This document shows positions 7,679 through 15,862 of a stretch of 64,000 nucleotides of DNA, piece after piece. How positions within the stretch are numbered: the stretch's first letter is position 1; each line of letters begins with the position of its first letter. The position numbers were made by a program, and so were the translations under genes. The notes under the pieces are model-generated. The model ran no database searches. It saw nothing but the letters and a program-made list of their open reading frames with translations, and was not told where the DNA came from. The stretch comes from JBBROS01 sp965213845 (GTDB lineage Bacteria > Pseudomonadota > Alphaproteobacteria > Acetobacterales > Acetobacteraceae), in assembly GCA_965213845.1 (NCBI GenBank), contig CBDCAI010000014.1, forward strand, positions 835,555-899,554, given 5' to 3'.

Positions 7679-9937
7679 ATGACGAGCTTGACCACACCAC
7701 CGAGCGGTGGGACAACGCTGACGCAATCTGCCAGCTACGACAGTGCAACCATCAATTCTTCCCTTATCATAAATGGGGCAGGTGTGGTCGTTACGGTTAC
7801 AGGCCAGACTGTCTTTCCTGCTGGAAATTTGGTCTATATCGAGGATGGAGCAACTCTACGCGGTTTGGGGGGCGCGCTTGGGGGGCTTGCATTGGATGGA
7901 GTAGGCTCGACGCTGGAGCTGGGAACCGGCAACGCTTTTATCTACATGCTTGCCCCGTTCGACGTGGGGACCATACCGGCGTCTGTCAAACCGACTTCGT
8001 CTGCGACGATCATCATCGATGATCCCGCGAGTATGGTTGGGATCATCGGCTTCATTACCGGTGATGTCATTCGGACAGCAAATCCGGCGGTTTCCGTCGT
8101 CTATCATGATGTTCCTTATACACCGACAATGGTCTATGGCGCTTATGATGCCCAGATCGGCGAATTGACGATTACTGAGCAGAACGGGGCCATCTTGGGG
8201 GTTGCGTTGTGGGGATATCACCAACACACGGGTGGAACCTTCAACCCTGGTTACACCCAGGCGAACTTTGCGGTGGTGAACGGGGCGGTGGTCTATGTGC
8301 CGCCGCCACCGCCGCCTGTGGTGCCTGTGATCAGTGGGACGTTCGGGGGGCAGGCGATCCGGGAGGGGGTGGGTCAGGCGGCTTTTGCGAAGGCGGTGGT
8401 CACGGACGGGAATGCCGGGGCGACGGACACGGCGGTGGTGCAGCTGTCGACGGTGAGCGGGGTGTTGACGGACCCGAATGCGGCGGCGGACGGGAGCAGC
8501 TTCAACGCGGCGACGGGGACGTACAGCGTGTCGGGGACGGCGGCGGCGGTGACGCAGGCGTTGGAGGGGCTGGTGTTCACGCCGAAGGCGTATTCGCTGA
8601 CGCCGGCGAGCGGGTTCTCGACGACGCTGAAGCTGACGGTCACAAGCAGTGCGGGCACGAGCAGCACGCCAACGGTGGCGACGGACAGCGCGACGGTGGT
8701 GTCGACGTTCGGGGCTTTGGTGCCGAACAATTTTTCGCCGGGGGGGTCGGTGGGGGCGACGTCGGGGTTGATCGTTCAGCATGCGTCGGGGGCGGCGCTG
8801 CTGTATTCGTCGACGGGGCAGGCGGTGGTCTCGTTGGGGAATGCGGGGGCTTCGTGGCACATCGTGGCGACGGGGGACTTCGACGGGGACGGGAACGCGG
8901 ACCTTCTGCTGCAGAACGACAGCGGGGCGCTGGTCGACTATCTGATGAACGGGACGTCGATCGCGTCGGGGCACAGCCTGGGGAACCCGGGGTCGAACTG
9001 GCATGTGCGGGGGACGGGGGACTTCAACGGGGACGGGCGGTCGGACCTGGTGGTGCAGAGCGATGCCGGGTCGATGGTGGTGTTGGAGACGGATGGGAGC
9101 CGGCTGGTGGCGGGGGTGTCGCTGGGGAGCCTGCCGGGGGGTTGGGCGGTGGAGGGGGTGGGGGACTTCAACGGGGACGGGCGGCCGGACCTGTTGGTGC
9201 AGGGGCCCGACGGGACGCTGGTGGTGTATCTGGTGAACGGGGGGGTGATCACGGCGGGGGGCGTGGTGGGGAACCCGGGGGCGGGGTATTCGGTGGGCGG
9301 GGTGGGGAACTACAACGGGGACAGCAAGGCGGACATCCTGTTGCACAACGACGACGGGGTGAACGTGGTGTGGGACGTGGCGGACACGACTCTGGTGGGG
9401 AGCGCGTTCGTGGGTAATTCGGGGTCAGGCTCGGTCGCGGTGGGGGGGCTGGACCTGGACGGGGACGGTCGGTCGGACCTGGTGACGCAGGATGCGGGGA
9501 CGGCGGTGATTTCGGGGTCGACGATCGGGGGGGCGCCGGGGAGCGGGCAGAGCGTGGTGACGGGGAGCGGGGTTCTGGCGGGGCCGGGTTCGGGGTGGCT
9601 TGTGGTGGGGAGCAACCCGATGACGTTCCTGGACGGGACGACCCTGTATGGGGCGGACGTTCGGGGCGGGGGGAACCTGGTGCTTTCGGGGACGCCGGGG
9701 GCGGACGAGTTCGTGCTGACGGCGGTGGGGGACGGGGTTCATGTGGTTCAGGGGTTCGACCCGGCGCAGGACCTGGTGGCGTTGAGCGCGTCGCAGTTCC
9801 CGAGCTATGCGGCGGTGCAGGCGGACGAGCAGGTGTATCAGGGGGGGACGTTCCTGGGGCTGAGCGCGACGGCGGCGATCGTGATCGCGGGGGTGCTGCC
9901 GGGGCAGCTGGGGGCGGGGAACTTCGTGTTGCGGTAG
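7679..9937 (+). CDS. FG-GAP/VCBS-repeat exoprotein, paralogue 2 (variable head, shared tail)
   Basis: 752 residues. The head (residues 1-210) is recognisably related to that of paralogue 1: both open with a short TPP-x-GG segment, share the strand GVVVT and end with NFxxVNGAVxY. Most positions have changed; by eye roughly a third match. After a proline bridge (PPPPPP) the protein is identical to paralogue 1: Ig-like module, five FG-GAP blades and the secretion-type C-terminus. The head DNA is clearly poorer in G than the tail. The gene ends 28 bases before the ftsY stop, convergent with it. Role unknown; an extracellular adhesin or matrix protein is the best guess. Confidence 0.75.
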   Translation: MTSLTTPPSGGTTLTQSASYDSATINSSLIINGAGVVVTVTGQTVFPAGNLVYIEDGATLRGLGGALGGLALDGVGSTLELGTGNAFIYMLAPFDVGTIPASVKPTSSATIIIDDPASMVGIIGFITGDVIRTANPAVSVVYHDVPYTPTMVYGAYDAQIGELTITEQNGAILGVALWGYHQHTGGTFNPGYTQANFAVVNGAVVYVPPPPPPVVPVISGTFGGQAIREGVGQAAFAKAVVTDGNAGATDTAVVQLSTVSGVLTDPNAAADGSSFNAATGTYSVSGTAAAVTQALEGLVFTPKAYSLTPASGFSTTLKLTVTSSAGTSSTPTVATDSATVVSTFGALVPNNFSPGGSVGATSGLIVQHASGAALLYSSTGQAVVSLGNAGASWHIVATGDFDGDGNADLLLQNDSGALVDYLMNGTSIASGHSLGNPGSNWHVRGTGDFNGDGRSDLVVQSDAGSMVVLETDGSRLVAGVSLGSLPGGWAVEGVGDFNGDGRPDLLVQGPDGTLVVYLVNGGVITAGGVVGNPGAGYSVGGVGNYNGDSKADILLHNDDGVNVVWDVADTTLVGSAFVGNSGSGSVAVGGLDLDGDGRSDLVTQDAGTAVISGSTIGGAPGSGQSVVTGSGVLAGPGSGWLVVGSNPMTFLDGTTLYGADVRGGGNLVLSGTPGADEFVLTAVGDGVHVVQGFDPAQDLVALSASQFPSYAAVQADEQVYQGGTFLGLSATAAIVIAGVLPGQLGAGNFVLR

Positions 9938-10067
9938 GGGGCGCCGGGGCGCGGGGCTGGGGGGGTCATGGGGTGAGGCCGACCAGGCTGCGGGCGAAGT
10001 CCAAAGCGATGAAGGGGCGGAGGTCGTCGACCTGTTCGCCGACGCCGATGGCGTGGACGGGCAGGCC
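8311..10067 (+). repeat. 1757-bp direct repeat, copy 2
   Basis: Counterpart of 5845-7601. It includes the 3' part of paralogue 2, the convergent intergenic bases and the 3' end of intact ftsY. Because the ftsY portion is here part of a complete gene, this copy holds the ancestral junction. Confidence 0.95.
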
Positions 10068-10886
10068 GAAGCCGTCGGCCAGGGCGACGACGACGCCGCC
10101 GCGGGCGCTTCCGTCGAGCTTGGTGACCACGAGGCCGGTGACGGCGATCAGCTCCTTGAACACGCGGACCTGCTCGACGGCGTTCTGGCCTGTGGTGGCG
10201 TCCAGCACGAGCAGCACGCTGTGGGGCGCCGTCGGTTCCAGCTTCTGCAGCACGCGCACGAGCTTCTGCAGCTCCTCCATCAGGGCGCCCTTGTTGTGCA
10301 GGCGCCCGGCGGTGTCGATCAGCAGCACGTCGGATCCGGCGGCGCGCGCCTGCTCCAGCGCCTTGTAGGCGAGGCCGGCGCTGTCGGTGTTGGCGGCGCC
10401 GCTGACCACGGGGGCGCCGGTGCGCTCGCCCCAGACCTGCAGCTGCTCCACGGCGGCCGCGCGGAAGGTGTCGCCGGCGACCAGCATGGGGCGCAGGCCG
10501 TCGCGCTGGTATTGCTGGGCCAGCTTGCCGATGGTCGTCGTCTTGCCGGTGCCGTTGACGCCCACCACGAGCACGACGTGGGGCCGGCGCGCCCGGTCGA
10601 TGACGAGCGGCTGGGCCGCGGGGCCGAGGATGGCGGCGATCTCGGCGGCCAACGCCTCCTTCACCTCGGCGTCGGTGACGTCCGTGCCGAAGCGGCTGCG
10701 GCGGAACTCGGCGATGATGTGCCGGGCGACGGCGGGGCCCATGTCGGCGGCGATCAGCAGCTCCTCCAGTTCATCGAGGGCCGCGTCGTCGAGCTTGCGC
10801 CGGTTGAACACCGCCAGGCCGCCGGCGAGCTTCTGGGTGGACCGGCTGAGGCCTTCCTTCAGCCGCGAGAGGAACCCGAGCGCCAT
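9966..10886 (-). CDS. ftsY: signal recognition particle receptor FtsY
   Basis: 306 residues; the GTPase that docks SRP-ribosome complexes at the inner membrane through reciprocal GTP hydrolysis with Ffh. It begins directly with the N domain (LGFLSRLKEGLSRSTQKL) and lacks the long acidic A domain of E. coli FtsY. G-domain landmarks are GVNGTGKTTTIGKLA (G1, about residue 110), DTFRAAAVEQL, DTAGR and TKLDGSARGG. ATG 10886 shares its A with the mtaB stop (TGATG), so translation is coupled; it is the last gene of dapF-mtaB-ftsY. The final 100 or so bases have been copied to 7500-7601. Confidence 0.97.
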   Translation of the reverse strand: MALGFLSRLKEGLSRSTQKLAGGLAVFNRRKLDDAALDELEELLIAADMGPAVARHIIAEFRRSRFGTDVTDAEVKEALAAEIAAILGPAAQPLVIDRARRPHVVLVVGVNGTGKTTTIGKLAQQYQRDGLRPMLVAGDTFRAAAVEQLQVWGERTGAPVVSGAANTDSAGLAYKALEQARAAGSDVLLIDTAGRLHNKGALMEELQKLVRVLQKLEPTAPHSVLLVLDATTGQNAVEQVRVFKELIAVTGLVVTKLDGSARGGVVVALADGFGLPVHAIGVGEQVDDLRPFIALDFARSLVGLTP

Positions 10887-12097
10887 CAGGCCGCCTCCAC
10901 CCCGGCCGCATCCGCGGCCACGACCCGGCATCGCACGATGCTGCCGAGTTCGGCATCCACCTGGTCCAGCCGCGCCGGGGCGAAGCCCTCCGTGTGGCCG
11001 CGGCCGCCGCGTTCCACCACTACCGCGACGTCCGTGCCGACCAGCGCCGCGTGCAGCCGCGCCGCATGGGGCAGGGCTGCGGCGCGCAGGCGGGCGGCGC
11101 GTTCGCGGCGGAGCGGGGCGGGCACCTGGGGCATGCGGGCGGCGGGGGTGCCGGGGCGGGCGCTGTAGGGGAAGACGTGCAGGTAGGGGATGGCGGCCTC
11201 GTCCACGAGAGCGAGCGTTTCGTGGAACGCGTCCTCCGTCTCGGTAGGGAAGCCGGCGATCAGATCGGCGCCCAGGGCCAGGCCGGGCCGCAGCGCGCGG
11301 GCGCGGGCGATGACGTCCAGGGCGGCGGCGCGGCTGTGGCGGCGGCGCATGCGCTTCAGCACCAGGTCCGCGCCGGCCTGGATGGACAGATGCAGATGGG
11401 GCATGAGCCGGTCCTCGGTGGCCAGGGCGTCCCACAGGACGGGGTCGATGTCGGCCGGGTCGAGCGAGCTGAGGCGGAGGCGCGGCAGGGACGGGACGCC
11501 GCGCAGGATGGCCATGACGAGGGTGCCGAGCCGCGCCCTACCCTCTGCCCAGCTGACCAGGTCCACGCCGGTCAGCACGACCTCGTTCACCCCGGCCTCC
11601 ACCAGCGTGCGGACCTGGTCGACCACGGCTGCCGCAGGGACGGCGCGGCTGGGCCCCCTGCCCTGCGGGATGATGCAGAAGGTGCAGGCGTGGTTGCAGC
11701 CCTGCTGCACGTCGAGGAAGGCGCGGGCCCGCCCGGTCAGGCCGGAGACGCGGACGGGGGCGTGGCCGCGGGCTTCGGCGATGTCGCCGACGACGGATCC
11801 GCCATGGTGCCAGGACCCCGGCTGCAGCTTCTCCTGATTGCCCAGCACGCGGGTGACCCCGGGCAGCGCGGCCCAGCGGGCGGGGTCGATCTGGGCGGCG
11901 CATCCGGTGACGACGATCGGGGCCTCCGGGCGCTCGCGGTGCAGCCGGGCGATGGCCTGGCGGGCCTGGCGCTCGGCCTCCGTGGTGACGGCGCAGGTGT
12001 TGACGACCACGGTGTCCGTCAGGTGCGCGGCATGGGCGCGGATGGCCTCGCTCTCGAGCGTGTTGAGGCGGCAGCCGAAGGTCAGGACCTCCAGCAC
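10886..12097 (-). CDS. mtaB: tRNA t6A37 methylthiotransferase MtaB
   Basis: 403 residues; converts t6A to ms2t6A at position 37 of ANN-decoding tRNAs. The N-terminal UPF0004 domain supplies three cluster cysteines (TFGCRLN, VNTCAVT, VTGCAAQ), and the radical-SAM motif CNHACTFC (CxxxCxxC) lies near residue 150. A TRAM-like C-terminus ends the protein. The start is GTG 12097, which overlaps the dapF stop by one base (TAGTG); the open frame further upstream lies inside dapF and is rejected. The tight dapF-mtaB-ftsY order is common in alphaproteobacteria. Confidence 0.95.
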   Translation of the reverse strand: MLEVLTFGCRLNTLESEAIRAHAAHLTDTVVVNTCAVTTEAERQARQAIARLHRERPEAPIVVTGCAAQIDPARWAALPGVTRVLGNQEKLQPGSWHHGGSVVGDIAEARGHAPVRVSGLTGRARAFLDVQQGCNHACTFCIIPQGRGPSRAVPAAAVVDQVRTLVEAGVNEVVLTGVDLVSWAEGRARLGTLVMAILRGVPSLPRLRLSSLDPADIDPVLWDALATEDRLMPHLHLSIQAGADLVLKRMRRRHSRAAALDVIARARALRPGLALGADLIAGFPTETEDAFHETLALVDEAAIPYLHVFPYSARPGTPAARMPQVPAPLRRERAARLRAAALPHAARLHAALVGTDVAVVVERGGRGHTEGFAPARLDQVDAELGSIVRCRVVAADAAGVEAA

Positions 12098-12912
12098 TAC
12101 AGGCTGACCTCGCCACGGAAGCTGGTGGCCGCCGGGCCGGCCATCAGCACGCGGCCGGCCTCGGTGATCTCGATCTCCAGCAGCCCGCCATCCATCTCCA
12201 CCGCGACCCGCCTGCCCGTCAGGCCCCGGCGATGGGCGTTGACGACCGCGGCACAGGCGCCGGAGCCGCAGGCGAGCGTGAGGCCGGCGCCCCGTTCCCA
12301 CACGCGCAGCCGCATGCGGTCCGGGGCCAGGACCTGGGCGAAGCCGATGTTGGCGCGTTCGGGGAACAAGGGGTCGGTCTCGAGCGCGGGTCCGTCCCGG
12401 GCGGCGCGGGCCGGGTCGTCCACGAACAGGGTGGCGTGCGGGTTGCCCATGCTGCAGGCGGCGGGGTCGCCCGGAAGCGGAAGGTGCAGCGTGTCCATGG
12501 CGCGGGCGAGCGGCACGTCCTGCCAGGCGGTGCGGGGGGCGCCCATGTCGATGCGGAAGCGGCCGTCGGGCAGGCGCTCGGCCGGCAGGTCGCCGGCGAT
12601 GGTGCGGATGACGTGGAAGGGGTGCCCGGTCTGCTCGAAGAGCAGCTCCGCCACGCAGCGCGTCGCGTTGCCGCAGGCCCCGGCCTCGGACCCGTCGGGG
12701 TTGCGGATGCGCATGACCAGGTCGGCGTCGGTGTTGGCGGGCGGGGGATGCAGGGTGATGAACTGGTCGCAGCCGATGCCGGTGCGGCGGTCTGCGAGGT
12801 GGCGGACCTGGTCGGGCGAGAGGTCCAGCGGGCGGTGGCGCTCGTCGATGACGACGAAGTCGTTGCCGGCGCCGTGCATCTTGAGGAAGGGGATGACCAT
12901 GGCGGTCTGCAT
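12097..12912 (-). CDS. dapF: diaminopimelate epimerase
   Basis: 271 residues; interconverts LL- and meso-diaminopimelate for lysine and peptidoglycan synthesis. The family opening KMHGAGNDFVVID is present. The two catalytic cysteines lie in EAGACGNATRC (about residue 78) and ACGSGACA (about residue 215). Starts at ATG 12912 (MQTAMVIPF) and ATG 12900 (MVIPF) are both plausible; neither has a strong Shine-Dalgarno sequence, and the shorter form fits the family well. First gene of the operon, divergent from rpmG. Confidence 0.97.
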   Translation of the reverse strand: MQTAMVIPFLKMHGAGNDFVVIDERHRPLDLSPDQVRHLADRRTGIGCDQFITLHPPPANTDADLVMRIRNPDGSEAGACGNATRCVAELLFEQTGHPFHVIRTIAGDLPAERLPDGRFRIDMGAPRTAWQDVPLARAMDTLHLPLPGDPAACSMGNPHATLFVDDPARAARDGPALETDPLFPERANIGFAQVLAPDRMRLRVWERGAGLTLACGSGACAAVVNAHRRGLTGRRVAVEMDGGLLEIEITEAGRVLMAGPAATSFRGEVSL

Positions 12913-13062
12913 ATAGGCCCGGCGCGCGGGCGGGACCAGACGTGCGGCACGTGCGGCCTGCCGGCGTGCTGAAAGCGGGGCTTGACCGCGGCGGGCGGCA
13001 TGCGCATGTTCCCGCCCTTCGCGCGGGCGGGTATCCGCGCCCTATTCTCCGAGGTTGCGGCC

Positions 13063-13230
13063 ATGGCCAAGAACAACACCGTCCAGATCAAGCTCGTGTC
13101 CACGGCGGACACCGGGTATTTCTACGTGACGAAGAAGAACGCCCGCACGACGACGGGCAAGCTGGAGCTGCGGAAGTACGACCCCGTGGCGCGCAAGCAC
13201 GTCGCGTTCAAGGAAGCCAAGATCAAGTAG
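13063..13230 (+). CDS. rpmG: 50S ribosomal protein L33
   Basis: 55 residues (MAKNNTVQIKLVSTADTGYF, ending FKEAKIK), the standard length for L33. It has no CxxC zinc pairs, so it is the zinc-free form. ATG 13063 is chosen over an upstream in-frame ATG at 12982 because L33 always starts with MAK. Single-gene unit between divergent dapF and the convergent transporter gene. Confidence 0.97.
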   Translation: MAKNNTVQIKLVSTADTGYFYVTKKNARTTTGKLELRKYDPVARKHVAFKEAKIK

Positions 13231-13241
13231 CGGCTCCCGGC

Positions 13242-14393
13242 CTATCTGACCTGTCGCTCGAAGCGTTCGAGCGACAGCACGGCGACTCCGGCCAGCAGGC
13301 CCCAGAATGCGCCGCCCAGCCCCAGGATCGTGACGCCCGAGGCCGTGACCGCGAATGCGGTGACGGCGCCGAAGCGCTGTGCCGGGGACGCGACGGCGGC
13401 GGTGAGCGCGTTGGTCAGCGGCCCCAGCAGCGCGGCCCCGGCCACCACCGTCACCAGCAGCGGCGGCAATCCCGCCAGCATGGTGGCGAACCCGGCGCCG
13501 AACAGCCCCAGGACCAGGTACAGCGCGCCGTAGACGGGCCCGGTGCGCCAGCGCTGTGCCGGGTCGGGGTGGGCGTCGGCCCCGGTGCACAGCGCCGCGG
13601 TGACCGAGGACAGGTTCACCGCGTAGCCGCCGAACGGCGCCAGCACCATGGTCAGCAGGCCCGTCGAGATCAGGATGCCCCGCAGCGGCGGCGTGTAGCC
13701 CGAGACTTGCAGCACGGTCGCGCCCGGGATCTGCTGCGTGGCCATGGTGACGATGAACAGCGGCACGCCGAGACCCAGCAGCACCCCGGGATGCCAGGCG
13801 GGCGTGGTCCAGACCGGGATCGCCAGGGCGAAGCTGGGCGCGGGCAAGGGGTGGCCGAGCACCCAGGCCAGCGGCAACCCGGCGACGATGACCACCAGCG
13901 GCGCGGAGGCCGCGTGCAGGAAGCGGCCAACCATGAACACCAGGATGAGGGGCAGCACCAGCCACGGCTCGATCTGCGCCGCCTGGAACAGCGCCAGCAC
14001 GAAACGGAGCAGCAGCCCGGCCAGCATGGCGGCCCCGATGGCGGCGGGCAGGCGGGCGACGGCGGCACCCAGGGCCGGCACCAGACCGGACAGCAGCATC
14101 AGCAGGCCGCTGACGACGAAGGCGCCGGTCGCCTCGGCGATGGACGTGCTGGCCGGCGCCGCGGCGATCAGCACCGCGCCGGCCAAGGACCAGGCGGTGA
14201 CGACGGGCTGGCGGTAGAACCAGCTGAGCCCGATGCTGCTGATGCCGATGCCGATGCACAGCGCACCGACCCAGGACGCGACGCCCGCCGGGTCCACGCC
14301 CAGGTGGCGGGCGGCTGCGACGACGAGGGCGAGCGTGCCGCCGAAGCCCACCACGACGGCGACCAGCGCCGCCGCGAAGACGGAGAAGCGCAT
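13242..14393 (-). CDS. benE: benzoate/H+ symporter BenE family transporter
   Basis: 383 residues, about 11-12 hydrophobic segments, extremely rich in Ala, Leu and Gly. Landmarks of the BenE family are the GALCIGIGISSIGLSWFYRQ stretch near residue 50, IVTMATQQIPG near 220 and FGGYAVNLSSVTAALCTG near 270. The likely role is proton-driven uptake of benzoate or a related aromatic acid. ATG 14393 is used. It follows the dehydrogenase gene by four bases, so it is the last gene of a three-gene minus-strand unit whose first member is carboxymuconolactone-decarboxylase-like, consistent with aromatic acid use. Confidence 0.85.
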   Translation of the reverse strand: MRFSVFAAALVAVVVGFGGTLALVVAAARHLGVDPAGVASWVGALCIGIGISSIGLSWFYRQPVVTAWSLAGAVLIAAAPASTSIAEATGAFVVSGLLMLLSGLVPALGAAVARLPAAIGAAMLAGLLLRFVLALFQAAQIEPWLVLPLILVFMVGRFLHAASAPLVVIVAGLPLAWVLGHPLPAPSFALAIPVWTTPAWHPGVLLGLGVPLFIVTMATQQIPGATVLQVSGYTPPLRGILISTGLLTMVLAPFGGYAVNLSSVTAALCTGADAHPDPAQRWRTGPVYGALYLVLGLFGAGFATMLAGLPPLLVTVVAGAALLGPLTNALTAAVASPAQRFGAVTAFAVTASGVTILGLGGAFWGLLAGVAVLSLERFERQVR

Positions 14394-14397
14394 CGGT

Positions 14398-15330
14398 TCA
14401 GCCGGGCTCGTCGTCTCCCGAGGCGGCGCCGAGCGTGGTGCCGGCCAGGGTCTCGGACAGCTTGGCGACGGCCGTGTGGTCCTGACCGGGGCCCAGCATG
14501 GCGCCGGCGGCGGCCCACATCTCCCGCACCAGGGCCGACATCGGGGCAGGCGTCGCGGTGTCGCGCGCGACACCCATGGCGATGCCGAGATCCTTGATCA
14601 TGAGGTCGAGCCCGAAGCCCGCATCGAAGCGGCGGCTGAGCACGAACTGCTTGAACTTCTTCTGGCTGCTGTTGCTCATGCCGGTGGAGGCGTTGATGAC
14701 GTCGACCATGAGCGCCGGGTCGAGCCCGAAGCGCTGGCCGATGAGCAGCGCCTCGATGCCCAACAGGAAGCCACCGGCGCTGACGAGGTTGTTGAGCGCC
14801 TTCATGGCGTGGGCGGTGCCGACGCCGCCGGTGCGGGTAATGCTGGTGCCCATGCTCCGCAGCAGCGGCTCGGCGCGGGCGATGGCGGCCGGGTCGCCAC
14901 CGACCATGATGGCCAGCTCGCCGGTGCGGGCGCGGGAAACGCCGCCCGAGACGGGGGCGTCGATCAGGATGCCGCCGGCTTCGGCCACGCGCTCGGCCAG
15001 GGCGCGGGTCTCCGTGGGCACGCCGCTGGTCATGTCGATGACGACCGCGCCGGGCCGCAGCCCCGCCAGCACGCCCAGCGGGCCGGACAGCGCGTCGGAC
15101 ACGGCGGCGCTGTTGGGCAGGATGGTGATGACGAGGTCCGCGGTGCCGGCCAGCTCGTGCCCGTCGGCCGACCAGGTGGCGCCCGTCTCCGCGGCCACGG
15201 CGCCGGCGCGCTGGGCGTCCCGGTCCAGCACGGCGAGCGGGAAGCCGGCGGCGGCGACGCGTGCGGCCATGGGGCGGCCCATGGCGCCCAGGCCGATGAA
15301 GCCGACGGTCGGGTGGGCGGGGCCGCTCAT
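14398..15330 (-). CDS. NAD(P)-dependent beta-hydroxyacid dehydrogenase (HIBADH/GarR family)
   Basis: 310 residues. The Rossmann motif VGFIGLGAMGRPMA is at the N-terminus. The substrate-binding motif DAPVSGGVSRA (about residue 125) and the catalytic-lysine helix HAMKALNNLVSAG (about 170) identify the 3-hydroxyisobutyrate dehydrogenase / tartronate semialdehyde reductase family. ATG 15330 overlaps the end of the upstream decarboxylase gene by four bases (ATGA). Exact substrate uncertain; the operon suggests an aromatic-catabolism hydroxyacid. Confidence 0.88.
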   Translation of the reverse strand: MSGPAHPTVGFIGLGAMGRPMAARVAAAGFPLAVLDRDAQRAGAVAAETGATWSADGHELAGTADLVITILPNSAAVSDALSGPLGVLAGLRPGAVVIDMTSGVPTETRALAERVAEAGGILIDAPVSGGVSRARTGELAIMVGGDPAAIARAEPLLRSMGTSITRTGGVGTAHAMKALNNLVSAGGFLLGIEALLIGQRFGLDPALMVDVINASTGMSNSSQKKFKQFVLSRRFDAGFGLDLMIKDLGIAMGVARDTATPAPMSALVREMWAAAGAMLGPGQDHTAVAKLSETLAGTTLGAASGDDEPG

Positions 15331-15740
15331 GAGGCGGCCTTCGGCGGCACGAGGCCCTCGGCGACCAGGACCTCGTTGGCGGCGCGGAACGCTTCGAGCC
15401 CGGCGGGCAGGCCGCAATAGACGGCTGCCTGCAGCAGGGTCTCGGTGATCTCCTCGACCGTCACGCCGTTCCGCAGCGCGCCGCGGACATGCACCTTCAG
15501 CTCGTTGTGCGCCTTGAGCGCGGTGAGCGTGCCGAGGTTGACGAGCGACCGGGTCCGCCGGTCGAGCCCCGGGCGGGTCCAGACGTAGCCCCAGCCGATC
15601 TCGGCGGCGGCACGCTGGGCGGTCATCATGAAGTCGCTGGCGCCCTGCATCGACGCATCCACATGCGCGTCGCCCACGACCTCGCGGCGGACCGCCATGC
15701 CTTGTTCGAACAGTGCGGCAGGCGTGTGGTCGTCCGGCAT
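15327..15740 (-). CDS. carboxymuconolactone decarboxylase family protein
   Basis: 137 residues, the normal size for PcaC-type 4-carboxymuconolactone decarboxylase of the beta-ketoadipate pathway. Landmarks are RTRSLVNLGTLTALKAHNEL in the middle and the family signature QAAVYCGLPAGLEAF near the C-terminus. No AhpD-type CxxC redox pair is present, which favours decarboxylase over peroxidase function. First gene of the unit ending with benE. Other members of this family act on unrelated lactones, so the pathway assignment is inference. Confidence 0.85.
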   Translation of the reverse strand: MPDDHTPAALFEQGMAVRREVVGDAHVDASMQGASDFMMTAQRAAAEIGWGYVWTRPGLDRRTRSLVNLGTLTALKAHNELKVHVRGALRNGVTVEEITETLLQAAVYCGLPAGLEAFRAANEVLVAEGLVPPKAAS

Positions 15741-15862
15741 GGCGCACCTCCTCGGTTCGCCGGCACTACAGCGCCACGACGGCGGCGGCGCAATCCGCCG
15801 GGCCGCGCGTGGGCCGGGACCCTGCCCTTCCGCGCGGCGGTGGCTCGGGCTATGTCGGAGGC

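Noticed and set aside
5845..10067. Insertion sequence or transposon as the cause of the repeat
   Set aside because: No transposase, terminal inverted repeats or target-site duplication at the borders; the repeat ends inside ftsY.
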